DNA from: Brevibacterium sp. S111
Lineage (GTDB): Bacteria; Actinomycetota; Actinomycetes; Actinomycetales; Brevibacteriaceae
Length of the DNA stretch: 64,000 bases
Assembly: GCF_004745075.1 (NCBI RefSeq)
Contig: NZ_RHFH01000012.1
Span: 62,001 to 126,000, forward strand
Reading direction: 5' to 3'
The translations under genes were made by a program, and so were the position numbers. A model generated the notes under the pieces. That model had not been told where the DNA came from and searched no databases. It was given only the letters and a program-made list of their open reading frames with translations. This document shows, one piece after another, positions 25,110 to 34,026 of this stretch (position 1 is the stretch's first letter; each line of letters starts with the position of its first letter).

Positions 25110-26333
25110 GTGGAAGCCACCGATGTCATCACCAGCGAGGTCCACAAGCGGATCAGAGATCTCGACGTGGACCCGCGCGCCGATATACAGCGTTCTCGCG
25201 AGCTCATACGCACCGTCATCGCCGAGTACGACGAACGCAGCCTCGTCGCCGATCTGCCGCTGCTCGAAGACAGAGAAGCGACCTTTCGCCAGATCGACAA
25301 TCAGCTCTCGGGGTTCGGCGCCCTGCAGGATTATTTCGATGATCCGCACGTCGAGGAGATCTGGGTGAATTCCCCGAGTGAGGTCTTCATCGCCGTCGAC
25401 GGCGTCCACCAACTGACGACGACGAAGCTGAGCTCCGGCGAACTCGATGACCTCATCGAACGGATGCTGCGCACCTCGGGTCGACGCGTCGACCTGTCCC
25501 AGCCCTTCGTCGATTCCATCCTGCCCGACGGGTCCCGACTGCACGTGGTCCTTCCCGATATCACCCGCACCCACCCGGCAGTGAATATCCGCAAGTTCAT
25601 CGCTCGGCCACGCAATCTCAGGAACCTCGTCGCCACCGGCTCGATCACCCCCGGTGCCGCCGAGTTCCTCGACGGGGCCGTCGCCTGCGGAGCCAACATC
25701 CTCGTCTCCGGTGCCACACAGGCCGGCAAGACGACGATGCTCAACGCTCTGGCCGGGTCGATTCCTGCCAGGGAGCGCACGATCTCCTGCGAAGAGGTCT
25801 TCGAACTCAACCTGCCCAGCCGCGACTGGGTGCCCATGCAATGCCGGCAGCCGTCCCTGGAAGGCACCGGCGAAGTGACCCTGCGGGCCCTGGTCAAAGA
25901 GGCGCTGCGGATGCGGCCGACCCGCATCATCGTCGGTGAGGTCCGGGAAGCCGAAAGCCTCGACCTCCTCGTGGCACTCAACTCGGGCCTGCCCGGAATG
26001 GGCACGATTCATGCGAACTCGGCACGCGCGGCGATCACGAAGATCTGCACCCTGCCGCTGCTGGCCGGGGCGAACATCTCCTCGGCGTTCGTCGTTCCCA
26101 CCGTTGCCGTCAGCCTCGACGTCGTCGTCCACCTGCGACGCGATCCCAACGGGGTCCGCCGCGTCGACGAGATCTGCGCGGTCCCCGGTGGAGTCGAAGG
26201 CGATGTCGTCGAACTCGATACGATCTTCCATTCGCCGCGCGGAACGCTCGTCCGCGGTCAGGGCTTCGGCCACCTCGGCGAGAGATTTGCCGGCATCGGT
26301 CGGGACCTGCACGCCGTTCTGGAGGCGGCGTGA
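25110..26333 (+). CDS. tadA: Tad pilus assembly ATPase TadA/CpaF
   Basis: A 407-residue secretion ATPase of the VirB11/CpaF family that powers Flp pilus assembly at the inner face of the membrane. The N-terminal domain has FDDPHVEEIWVNSPSEVF. The motor domain has Walker A GATQAGKTT at about residues 201-209, the Asp-box-like ISCEEVFEL, Walker B region TRIIVGEVREAE and the His-box GMGTIHANSA. The start is GTG 25110, with AAGGG seven bases ahead. It is the first gene of a compact operon in which tadB and tadC follow by 4-base overlaps. No TadZ/septum-site gene precedes it, although many actinobacterial clusters have one. Confidence 0.94.
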   Translation: MEATDVITSEVHKRIRDLDVDPRADIQRSRELIRTVIAEYDERSLVADLPLLEDREATFRQIDNQLSGFGALQDYFDDPHVEEIWVNSPSEVFIAVDGVHQLTTTKLSSGELDDLIERMLRTSGRRVDLSQPFVDSILPDGSRLHVVLPDITRTHPAVNIRKFIARPRNLRNLVATGSITPGAAEFLDGAVACGANILVSGATQAGKTTMLNALAGSIPARERTISCEEVFELNLPSRDWVPMQCRQPSLEGTGEVTLRALVKEALRMRPTRIIVGEVREAESLDLLVALNSGLPGMGTIHANSARAAITKICTLPLLAGANISSAFVVPTVAVSLDVVVHLRRDPNGVRRVDEICAVPGGVEGDVVELDTIFHSPRGTLVRGQGFGHLGERFAGIGRDLHAVLEAA

Positions 26334-27340
26334 GCTATTCGCAGTTCGCTCTGCTCATCGGCGCGGGACTCGGCGCCGGGCTGTTCCTCATCTGGATGTC
26401 TCTGTGGCAGCGTCCGCAGGGAGCACGGACACAGCGGCGATGGGTGCGCGAACTCGACGATATGCTCACCGGTGCGGGATTTCCGCGGCTGCGGCCCGGG
26501 CATCTGCTGCTCATCTGCGTTGCCGTGTTCGGTGTCGTCGCGGTCCTCGCGACCGTGTTCACCGGGTCGTGGGCGATCGCCCTGTGTTTCGGCCTCTTCG
26601 CCTCCTGGCTGCCCCACCGGCTTCTGCAGCATCGGGCCCGCAGCAAGCAGGTGATGCGTCGGGAGCTGTGGCCGGAGACGCTCGATCATCTCAATTCCGG
26701 TGTCCGGGCGGGGCTGTCTCTGCCCGAGGCGCTCAGTTCCTTGGCCCATCGCGGTCCGGAACCGCTGCGGCCGCTGTTCGAAGTCTTCGCTGAGGAATAC
26801 CGAGCCAGCGGGTCCTTCGCACTCGCGTTGGAGAGGTTCCGCCAAGTCAGCGCCGACCCGGTGGCCGACCGCATCGTCGTCGCCCTCAGCGTCACCCGGC
26901 AGGTCGGCGGCAGCGATCTGGGCACGATGCTGCGGGCCCTGGCTCAGTTCGTCCGCGATGACGCCCGCACACGCAACGAGCTGTCCGCGAGACAGCAGTG
27001 GACCGTCAATGGAGCCCGGCTGGCCGTCGCCGCACCCTGGGTGGTGCTCGCGTTCCTCTCGACCCGGCCCGAGACGGCCACCGCCTACAATTCCCGGACC
27101 GGACTGCTGCTCTTGGCCTCCGGCTTCGTCATCTCTCTGCTCGCGTATCAGGCGATGAAGCGCATCGGTCGGCTCCCTGCCGAACCTCGCGTCATCGAAG
27201 GGTCCTCCCTCAGCGCGGCACACCGCAGGTACGCCGCTGCTGAGGGCTCTGCCGGCGAGGCCGATCCGCAGGCGAGCACCGGCTTCCGTTGTTTCGGTGC
27301 GTCCGGGACGCATGGTTCGCGGGACGGTCGGGCGGCATGA
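26330..27340 (+). CDS. tadB: Tad pilus inner-membrane platform protein TadB
   Basis: A 336-residue type II secretion F-domain protein. It has two helices near the N-terminus (residues 6-23 and about 58-100), a cytosolic F domain (RELWPETLDHLNSGVRAGLSLPEALSSL...), and two C-terminal helices (about 225-285). GTG 26330 overlaps the tadA stop (GTGA), and its own stop overlaps the tadC start. It forms the membrane base with TadC and interacts with TadA. The last 50 residues are hydrophilic and low in similarity to family members I recall. Confidence 0.88.
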   Translation: MSYSQFALLIGAGLGAGLFLIWMSLWQRPQGARTQRRWVRELDDMLTGAGFPRLRPGHLLLICVAVFGVVAVLATVFTGSWAIALCFGLFASWLPHRLLQHRARSKQVMRRELWPETLDHLNSGVRAGLSLPEALSSLAHRGPEPLRPLFEVFAEEYRASGSFALALERFRQVSADPVADRIVVALSVTRQVGGSDLGTMLRALAQFVRDDARTRNELSARQQWTVNGARLAVAAPWVVLAFLSTRPETATAYNSRTGLLLLASGFVISLLAYQAMKRIGRLPAEPRVIEGSSLSAAHRRYAAAEGSAGEADPQASTGFRCFGASGTHGSRDGRAA

Positions 27341-28275
27341 ACATCCTCGATGATCCCCTGTCCGTCCTCGCCCTCGGGCTCTTCAACGGCTTCGCCCTGT
27401 GTGTCTTCGTCCTCTCCCTTCCGCCGCTGCGCCGACCGACCCTGTCCTCACGGATCGCGCCCTATCTGCGCGATCAGGAGTCGTTGATCGATGTCTATGC
27501 TCCGCCGACGCCGCGTGCCGAGGGCTTCCTGGGACTGGCGAAGTCGGTGCTGCTGACGTCGACGCTGTGGGTGACCTCGCGCATCACCACGGATGCGACT
27601 CTGCGGCTGCGCATCGACCGCCTCGGCGGGAATGCCACGATCGAGAAGTTCCGCATCAATCAGGTGCTGAGCATCCTCGTGGGGATGATCGCCGCCGGCG
27701 GTCTGGCCGGGCTGCTGTCGGCTCAGCGCGGGTTCTCCCCCATCGTCACGCTCGTCCTTGTCATCAGCGGCGGCATCGCAGGTCATGTCTTCAATGATTG
27801 GCGCCTGAGCCAGGCCATCAACCGTCACGAGTCCCGGGTGCTGGCCGAGTTCCCCACCGTCGCGGAACTCCTCGCCTTGTCCATCACCGCGGGTGAGGGC
27901 ATCATCGAGGCGCTGGAACGGGTGTGTCGGACCTGTTCGGGTGATCTCATCGACGAACTGCGCGCGGCCCTGGCCGCCACCCGCACCGGAACTCCTCTGG
28001 TCGAGGCACTCGACGGGATGGCCACGCGGATCGCGATCCCCGAGATCGTCCAGTTCGTCGACGGACTCGCAGTATCGATGACCCGCGGCACGCCTTTGGC
28101 CGAAGTCCTCCGCTCCCAGGCCGCTGACGTGCGCGAACAGTCACGCCGACGCCTGCTCGAGCTCTCGGGCCGCAAAGAGATCGGCATGCTCGTTCCAGTG
28201 GTCGTCTTCGTCCTTCCCGTCACCGTCATCTTCGCTGTCTTCCCGTCCCTGACCGTGCTCGACCTCAGCCCGTGA
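27337..28275 (+). CDS. tadC: Tad pilus inner-membrane platform protein TadC
   Basis: A 312-residue second F-domain membrane protein with the usual layout: an N-terminal helix, a middle pair of helices (about 110-155), the F domain RVLAEFPTVAELLALSITAGEGIIEALERV, and a C-terminal helix (MLVPVVVFVLPVTVIFAVFP). ATG 27337 overlaps the tadB stop (ATGA), which fixes the start against a longer open frame. It pairs with TadB to form the assembly platform. Confidence 0.9.
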   Translation: MNILDDPLSVLALGLFNGFALCVFVLSLPPLRRPTLSSRIAPYLRDQESLIDVYAPPTPRAEGFLGLAKSVLLTSTLWVTSRITTDATLRLRIDRLGGNATIEKFRINQVLSILVGMIAAGGLAGLLSAQRGFSPIVTLVLVISGGIAGHVFNDWRLSQAINRHESRVLAEFPTVAELLALSITAGEGIIEALERVCRTCSGDLIDELRAALAATRTGTPLVEALDGMATRIAIPEIVQFVDGLAVSMTRGTPLAEVLRSQAADVREQSRRRLLELSGRKEIGMLVPVVVFVLPVTVIFAVFPSLTVLDLSP

Positions 28276-28352
28276 CCGTCTGGTCCGCCCCCGATTGCTT
28301 CCCGATGGAATCCGTGACCGTCCGATCCATCCGCACAGAAGAAGGAGACACC

Positions 28353-28634
28353 ATGTTCCGCCAGTTCGGCAGCCGACTCATCCTGCTCATGCTCGCGCTC
28401 ATCCCTGCCCCACCTCCTCGCCGTGAGGGCCCCACCATCACCGAGGCGGCCGACCGGGACATCGACCCCGACCTCATAGCCGATGTCGACCCGCCCGATC
28501 GTGGGGATGTGCCCGGGTGGGTGCTCATCACCTTGATGACTGCTGGACTCGTGGTCGCCCTGTGGGCACTGGCCGGTGAGGCGTTCACCTCGATGTTCCA
28601 GGATGCGATGAACAAGGTCCGCGGGGCCGGGTGA
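28353..28634 (+). CDS. Flp-type pilin-like small protein
   Basis: A 93-residue protein with AAGGAG seven bases before ATG 28353. The first 20 residues are hydrophobic/basic (FRQFGSRLILLMLALIP). A Pro/Asp-rich stretch follows. The end is DVPGWVLITLMTAGLVVALWALAGEAF, a single helix like the mature part of actinobacterial Flp pilins, with a Gly at the likely cleavage point in DRGDVPGW. It lies between tadC and tadE where the major pilin is expected. There is no prepilin peptidase in the window. The protein could be the structural pilin or a related minor subunit; the canonical Glu+5 of Flp pilins is not obvious. Confidence 0.7.
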   Translation: MFRQFGSRLILLMLALIPAPPPRREGPTITEAADRDIDPDLIADVDPPDRGDVPGWVLITLMTAGLVVALWALAGEAFTSMFQDAMNKVRGAG

Positions 28635-28641
28635 CAACGCG

Positions 28642-29049
28642 GTGGCCGAAGACGCTCTGACCGATGACGTCACCGATTCGGGTTCGGCAGTCGCCGAGTT
28701 CGCGCTGGTCGCCTCGCTGCTGGCGCTCATTCTTGCCGGTGCCCTGCAGATCGGGCTCGTCATCCATGTCCGCAACACGGTCATCGACTCCGCGATCGCC
28801 GGGGCCCGGCAGGCGAGCCTGGCCGATCAGAGCCCCCGCGACGGGAAACGGCTGACGAGCGATCTCATCCGTGTGTCCGTCGGCGAGCGCTATGCGCAGA
28901 AGGTCACCGTCTCGACCTCACGACGAGGTGCGGTCGAGATCGTCGAGGTCCGGGTGCGGACACCGCTGCCCGTCCTCGGCCTGTGGGGACCGGCCGAAGT
29001 CTGGGATCTGCGTGGACGCTCCATCGTCGAGGACATCGACCGTGACTGA
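28642..29049 (+). CDS. tadE: TadE-like minor pseudopilin
   Basis: A 135-residue protein with a short acidic N-terminus, then the TadE-like segment GSAVAEFALVASLLALILAGALQIGLVIHVRNTVIDSA: a Glu-containing type IV pilin-like start of a single helix. The rest is a beta-rich domain. The start GTG 28642 lies seven bases after the pilin-like gene and has only a weak ribosome-binding site, so coupling is likely. Its stop overlaps the next GTG. Confidence 0.85.
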   Translation: MAEDALTDDVTDSGSAVAEFALVASLLALILAGALQIGLVIHVRNTVIDSAIAGARQASLADQSPRDGKRLTSDLIRVSVGERYAQKVTVSTSRRGAVEIVEVRVRTPLPVLGLWGPAEVWDLRGRSIVEDIDRD

Positions 29050-29536
29050 GCGCGAGCTGGAGGCACCCGAGGAGGTCGACGCGGTCGGTGGAGCTGAGGC
29101 TGTTGGCGGGGCTGACCCTGTTGGTGGGGCTGACACGGGCACCGCCGTCATCGAGTTCATCTTCGCTTCGGTCGTTCTGCTCATTCCCGTCATCTACCTC
29201 ATGCTCACCCTCTCTCAGCTGCAGGCCGCCAGCTATGCGACCACCTCGACGGCGATGTCCGCCTCCCGCATCGCCGCCCGCGACGCGAACCCGTCCGAAG
29301 CTCGGGCCCAGGAGGTGGCGAAGATGCACTTCGCGGACTTCGGGCTGCGCGATGCACCGACCTCCATCACCTACTCGTGCACCGGTCCCTGTGGACAGGC
29401 GGGTTCTCTCGTCACCGCACGTGTGGAGACGAAGGTGATCCTGCCCGGCTTCCCGCTGCTCTTCGGCTCCGCACATGCCCCACACATCACTCTGCGTGCC
29501 AACCACACTGACGTCGTCGCCGTCGGAGACCAGTGA
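29042..29536 (+). CDS. TadF-like minor pseudopilin with Val-Gly-Gly-Ala repeats
   Basis: A 164-residue protein with the pseudopilin segment GTAVIEFIFASVVLLIPVIYLML after a 35-residue N-terminal tail. The tail contains three near-copies of VGGAE/D (VGGAEAVGGADPVGGADTG). Two Cys (TYSCTGPCGQ) lie in the exported domain and may form a disulfide. GTG 29042 overlaps the tadE stop. The length and place match TadF or a second TadE. The repeat tail is unusual for the family and probably stays cytosolic or is removed on processing. Confidence 0.8.
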   Translation: MTERELEAPEEVDAVGGAEAVGGADPVGGADTGTAVIEFIFASVVLLIPVIYLMLTLSQLQAASYATTSTAMSASRIAARDANPSEARAQEVAKMHFADFGLRDAPTSITYSCTGPCGQAGSLVTARVETKVILPGFPLLFGSAHAPHITLRANHTDVVAVGDQ

Positions 29537-29537
29537 G

Positions 29538-29975
29538 ATGGCTGCGGACGGCTCCCATGAATCGGATTCCGGGTCGATCACGCCCTTGGCCATCGGCTTC
29601 GTCGTCATCGCGCTGCTGCTCGCTTTCCTCATCGCCGCCCTGACCGACCTGCACATGGCCAGGCGGGAGCTGCAGGGCCTGGCCGATTCTGCGGCATTGG
29701 CGGCGTCGGACTCGTTCGAACCCGCTCCCGGCGACGAGCCCGGGCTCGTGTTCTCACCTCGCGCGGCCGAACGGGCGGCCGGGCGCTACCTCAGCGCCGC
29801 TCCGACCCCGAAGGACATGCACGATCTGCGGTTGAGCGCCGACGCGGATGGGACGCATTCGGTGCGGATCCGGATCGAGGCCCGGTACTCCCCGGCTCTG
29901 CTCTCACCGTTCGTACCCGGACTCATCGACCTCCATGCCACGGCCTACGCACGGGGTGCTCTCCGCCTGGATTGA
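29538..29975 (+). CDS. TadG-like / Rv3660c-cluster-type pilus protein
   Basis: A 145-residue protein with one helix (SITPLAIGFVVIALLLAFLIAALTD), preceded by an acidic Ser-rich N-terminus and followed by MARRELQGLADSAALAASD, a phrase typical of short TadG/Flp-associated proteins in actinobacteria. ATG 29538 lies one base behind the previous stop, with GGAGA upstream. It is the last recognisable pilus gene. Its stop overlaps a TTG that may start the next small gene. Confidence 0.78.
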   Translation: MAADGSHESDSGSITPLAIGFVVIALLLAFLIAALTDLHMARRELQGLADSAALAASDSFEPAPGDEPGLVFSPRAAERAAGRYLSAAPTPKDMHDLRLSADADGTHSVRIRIEARYSPALLSPFVPGLIDLHATAYARGALRLD

Positions 29976-30001
29976 CGAGTCAGCCGTTCGCCTCGTCACG
30001 G

Positions 30002-30202
30002 ATGTCGAGTGGGCCCAGGGAGCCGGCTGCCGGGTCGGAGAGCGGGCTGTCGGACCCGGAGTACCCGACCGACTCCGACACCGATTCCTGTGGGCGGCGA
30101 ACTCACTGGCACACCGCCGGCCTGTGGACGGCCGGGGCATATGCACAGGTCCTCTTCGACCTCTTGCCTCACCCGTTCGCCCCGAACAAGCTGTGGCCAT
30201 GA
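30002..30202 (+). CDS. Small unknown protein between tadG and the FtsK/EssC gene
   Basis: Sixty-six residues from ATG 30002, or 76 from a TTG at 29972 that overlaps the tadG stop (TTGA). The stop TGA (30200-30202) overlaps the ATG of the large ATPase (ATGA). Double overlap, strongly G/C-biased third codon positions and same-strand context favour a real gene. An acidic stretch (DSDTDS) is followed by an aromatic helix-like end (HWHTAGLWTAGAYAQVLFDL, then PHPF). I recognise no family. It could be a partner or adaptor of the ATPase. Confidence 0.5.
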   Translation: MSSGPREPAAGSESGLSDPEYPTDSDTDSCGRRTHWHTAGLWTAGAYAQVLFDLLPHPFAPNKLWP

Positions 30203-33200
30203 GAACCCTGGGCCTCGTCCACCGCATCGAAACGAACGGAGCAGTCACAAGCGTGAGCGTCGAGGCCGACGCGGACAGTTCGGCTCTCGAGGTCTTCCGC
30301 TCCGCCTTCGGCCCGGAGCTGCTGCCTGAGGGCCTTGAAACGGGCAACCGGTGCCCCGGTGGGAGTCTTGAGCGCATCAGTTGGGGGCGGTGGCTGAACC
30401 TCAATCCGATCACCGTCATCGGCGCGAATGCCCTGCGCACGGTCGACCGCAGCGTTGATCATCGTGCCGCGTTGCAGCCGGCCGTGGTGTCGGTCCTCGC
30501 CGGACCGGACTCGGGGTACGCGCTCGCCGTCGATCCGAGACGTCTCAGCCTGTCCCGGCTGCCGCATGAGCAGTCGCTGACCGTCATCGACCCGTGCATT
30601 TCGCGCGAGCCGCAGCTGCTGACGCTCGATGCCACCGATGGTCAGGGAATCAGCCTTCTGGGAGCGACTGTCCTCGCTCCGAGTCCGGACACGGACTCAC
30701 GCCGCGGAACGGATCCGAATTCCGACTCCCCTTCCGCGTCGTCGACGGCCGCACATGCTCCGCAGATCCGGTCCCCGCCGCAGGCACTGGCCGACGACGT
30801 CCACATCGCCCCGAAGACGGTCGACGATCCGCGCCCAGCCAGACCCCCGCAGTGGTGGACTTTCCTCATCCCGATCGGCATCGGGGTGGTGCTGGCCGCA
30901 GCCACCGGCATGTGGTGGTTCCTGCTGTTCAGCATCTCCGCCCCGATCTCCGGATACGTCGCCTACCTTGTGGAGAAGAAGCGTTTCACCCGCGATTGCC
31001 GGCAATGCCGCCGGGACCGTTCCGCGGCGACCGCTGACGCGCGCAATCGGCTGGATGAACTCGTGGCGGCACACCGTCGCAGTGCTTTCACCGCACCGGG
31101 TCTGTGCTTGGGCTTCGGTCCGATCCTCAGCAGCCTCACCGTCGATGAACAGCTGCAGGCAGGAATCGACCACGTCGACGGACGCATCGTGCTCGACGCG
31201 ATGCCGATCCGCATCGATCCGCTGACCACGACCGTCACGGCCAGCGGAGATCCCGTCGTGCTGCGCACCATGGCGTTCGCATGGCTGTCCGATCGCCGCT
31301 ATGCCTGGCGTCCCGGCCCCGAACTCGCTGAGCTGCCGGAACTGGCCGGCACGACGGTCTCCGCCGACTCCGCACAGACATCCGAGCTCCTCCTCGGCCG
31401 CGCCGGCCACGATATCGACGACACCATCACCGTCCGCCTCGACGAGCGCACCGGCCGCGGCGTCCTGACGCTGTCGGGCCCACGCCCCGCCTCGGCGATC
31501 TCGCTGTCGGTGGGCACTCTCGCTCAAGCCCACACCACCTCCTCGACGGCACTCCACGGTCCGGTTCCCGGCAGGCCGCTGACCGCCACGCTCATGCCGG
31601 CTGCCCGGTTCGTCACCCTGGACCGCCGCGGCGATACGGGCCAGGGCTGTCAGCCCTGGCCCAGCCACGGTCTCGGCGAACTGTGCGACGACGCACCGGA
31701 GGCCATCACCGCGCGGTGGCGAGCCGGCCGGCCGGGACCGGTCATCATCGGCCGCGGTGCCGACGGGGAGGTCGGCATCGACCTGTTCGCCGACGGCCCC
31801 CACGCCCTTGTCGCGGGCACCACGGGCAGCGGAAAGTCGCTGCTCCTCCAGACCTGGCTGCTGTCGATGGCGTTGGTGCTGTCGCCTCGGCGATTGCGTT
31901 TCGTGCTCGTCGATTTCAAAGGCGGTGCCACCTTCGCCCCGCTGCAGGATCTGCCGCACACCGACAGCGTGCTCGACGATTTCGATTCGGGCCTCGCCTT
32001 CCGCGCACTCGTGTCGATCCGTGCCGAGATCACCCGCAGGGAACGAATGCTGGCCGATCACGGATGCGCCGATATCGAGGAGCTCACCGACCCGCCGCCG
32101 CGCCTCGTCGTCGTCATCGATGAGTTCCACGCGCTGATGGCCACGCACCCGCGCGCCGCTGACCTGCTCGAACACCTCACCGCGCTCGGACGATCCCTCG
32201 GCGTCCACCTCATCCTCGCCACCCAGCGGCCCTTAGGCGTCGTGACCGGGCAGATGAAGGCGAACATCAACATCCGTGTGTGCCTGCGGGTCCGCGATGA
32301 GACCGATTCCTTCGACGTCATCGGCACCGAGGCCGCCGCCCTGCTGCCCGCGGACAAGCCCGGTGCCGCCTGCATCGACGATGGGATGAGCGTCTCTTCG
32401 TTCCGTGTCGCCGTTCCCTTCGGAACCGATTCCCGCACCGAGGCGGCTCTCCGTCCCCGGGTCAGGCCCTGGGTGCGGGGACCGATGCCGTCCGCAGCCG
32501 GTGGGGTTCGAGGCGTCAGTGTCGCGGGCATCATCGCCGCGGCCGGTGACAGCAGGTTTCGCGCGGAGATGCGCCAGGTGGTGGTCCCACCGCTGCCCGA
32601 TCCGGAAGAGATGGCCGGCGGGACGGAGCTCGGGGTCGCCTCGTCCGGTGTGCAGGGCGCGGCTGCTGCCACGGGGATCATCGATATTCCGGCCGATCAG
32701 CGCCAGCAGCTGTGGACCTTCGACCCGGATGTGGACGGGTCGACGATCCTCACCGGAGGAGACCCTGAGGTCGTGGATTCTGTGCTCATGACGATGGCCC
32801 GGGCTGCCGGACCGAAACGGCGCATCATCGCTTTGGGCCGGATCGCCGGTGCACTCGAAGGTGCCGAGATCACCTGCGGAATGAACGCAGGGTGGAGAAT
32901 CCAGGCGGTGCTCGACCATCTCGCCACGGGGGCAGGGACACCACCGGTCTCGGATGCACGAACTGGTCGGCACGCGCGAGTCGGCCGACAACCTCCGAGT
33001 CTGCTGGTCTGCGGCAACTGGGCCGAACTCGTCGACTCGCTCGACCACTATTGGGCCGAGCGCATCGAACGATTGGTCGGCCACGGAGCCGCTTCCGGTC
33101 TTGATCTTCTGCTAGCCGGCTGCCGGACTATGACGGGCAGAAACTCACGGTTCGCCACTCAGATCATCTTCCCGCCGGAGGCCGGTCAGGACGGCACGAA

Positions 33201-34026
33201 CTTCGGCCTCAGCCGGCAGCGGTTCGCAGGCACCTGGCCGGGTTTCCGAGCCGTCATTCGAGGACCCCGGGTGCAGGCTTGCGGAGGGGAAGGAGCCGAT
33301 GTGCAGCTCGTTCCCGATGACATGGCGAGGAGCCATCGGCTCCCTGCACTCGGCGAACCGACCGACAGCGGCGGTTTCGCACCGCGCTGGCGAGGTCTGG
33401 CAGCCCCGGCGGGAACCGCACTGTCGCCGACACCGCACGGCCTCGTCGGTGCAGGGACGAATGATGCAGGTCCCGGCGCAGGGATGACCGGTGCTTTCAC
33501 TGGGCCGGACCGCATTCCCATCGGCGTCGATGCCTTCGGTGAGCTCGTCACGTGGGACCCGCTGCGAGACGGGTCCGTGCTCACGGTTCGCGGCTCACCG
33601 CAGAGCGGCAAGACCGAGTTCGCGGCCCATTTGAGCCGTCTGGGCACGGTGGCCGTCCACGATGATGCCCACCGGGAGTCCGAACCGGTCGAATGGGATC
33701 CGCTCGACGGACGATTCCATGTGCTCACCGTGCCGACACGGTTCACTCCCGGCTATGGTTCCCCTCTGGCCAAGGCACAGAATCTCGGACCTCTGCTCGT
33801 GCTCGGTATCCACACCAGACAGGATCTCACCGGACTCGGACTGCTGCGACAGGCCCCGCTCGATGGGCTGCCGGGAACGGGCTGGTTCGTCACCGAGGTT
33901 CAGGCTCGCCCGGTCCGCCTCTTCACTGCCGACGAAGGGCGGAGGATGTTTCGGCTCAAGGCGGGCCGGTACACAGTCGGCGCCGATCAGCTCCCGTCGG
34001 CAGGAGACCCCGAAAGCGTCTCATAA
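30199..34026 (+). CDS. FtsK/SpoIIIE-domain ATPase, EssC/EccC-like (1275 residues)
   Basis: A 1275-residue membrane ATPase. The N-terminal about 200 residues are a soluble domain. Two membrane helices lie at about 219-260 (TFLIPIGIGVVLAAATG and a second). The main FtsK/SpoIIIE motor has Walker A GTTGSGKSLLLQTW at about residue 540 and Walker B RLVVVIDEFHAL at about 635, with ATQRPLGVVTGQMKANINIR behind it. A degenerate middle module follows, and a last P-loop GSPQSGKTEFAAHL lies near residue 1131. Multi-motor FtsK proteins of this type couple type VII (ESX) secretion. No WXG100, EccB or EccD gene is visible. It is reached from the pilus operon by overlapping genes. Forty bases at the 3' end overlap the convergent GNAT gene. 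Confidence 0.85.
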   Translation: MRTLGLVHRIETNGAVTSVSVEADADSSALEVFRSAFGPELLPEGLETGNRCPGGSLERISWGRWLNLNPITVIGANALRTVDRSVDHRAALQPAVVSVLAGPDSGYALAVDPRRLSLSRLPHEQSLTVIDPCISREPQLLTLDATDGQGISLLGATVLAPSPDTDSRRGTDPNSDSPSASSTAAHAPQIRSPPQALADDVHIAPKTVDDPRPARPPQWWTFLIPIGIGVVLAAATGMWWFLLFSISAPISGYVAYLVEKKRFTRDCRQCRRDRSAATADARNRLDELVAAHRRSAFTAPGLCLGFGPILSSLTVDEQLQAGIDHVDGRIVLDAMPIRIDPLTTTVTASGDPVVLRTMAFAWLSDRRYAWRPGPELAELPELAGTTVSADSAQTSELLLGRAGHDIDDTITVRLDERTGRGVLTLSGPRPASAISLSVGTLAQAHTTSSTALHGPVPGRPLTATLMPAARFVTLDRRGDTGQGCQPWPSHGLGELCDDAPEAITARWRAGRPGPVIIGRGADGEVGIDLFADGPHALVAGTTGSGKSLLLQTWLLSMALVLSPRRLRFVLVDFKGGATFAPLQDLPHTDSVLDDFDSGLAFRALVSIRAEITRRERMLADHGCADIEELTDPPPRLVVVIDEFHALMATHPRAADLLEHLTALGRSLGVHLILATQRPLGVVTGQMKANINIRVCLRVRDETDSFDVIGTEAAALLPADKPGAACIDDGMSVSSFRVAVPFGTDSRTEAALRPRVRPWVRGPMPSAAGGVRGVSVAGIIAAAGDSRFRAEMRQVVVPPLPDPEEMAGGTELGVASSGVQGAAAATGIIDIPADQRQQLWTFDPDVDGSTILTGGDPEVVDSVLMTMARAAGPKRRIIALGRIAGALEGAEITCGMNAGWRIQAVLDHLATGAGTPPVSDARTGRHARVGRQPPSLLVCGNWAELVDSLDHYWAERIERLVGHGAASGLDLLLAGCRTMTGRNSRFATQIIFPPEAGQDGTNFGLSRQRFAGTWPGFRAVIRGPRVQACGGEGADVQLVPDDMARSHRLPALGEPTDSGGFAPRWRGLAAPAGTALSPTPHGLVGAGTNDAGPGAGMTGAFTGPDRIPIGVDAFGELVTWDPLRDGSVLTVRGSPQSGKTEFAAHLSRLGTVAVHDDAHRESEPVEWDPLDGRFHVLTVPTRFTPGYGSPLAKAQNLGPLLVLGIHTRQDLTGLGLLRQAPLDGLPGTGWFVTEVQARPVRLFTADEGRRMFRLKAGRYTVGADQLPSAGDPESVS

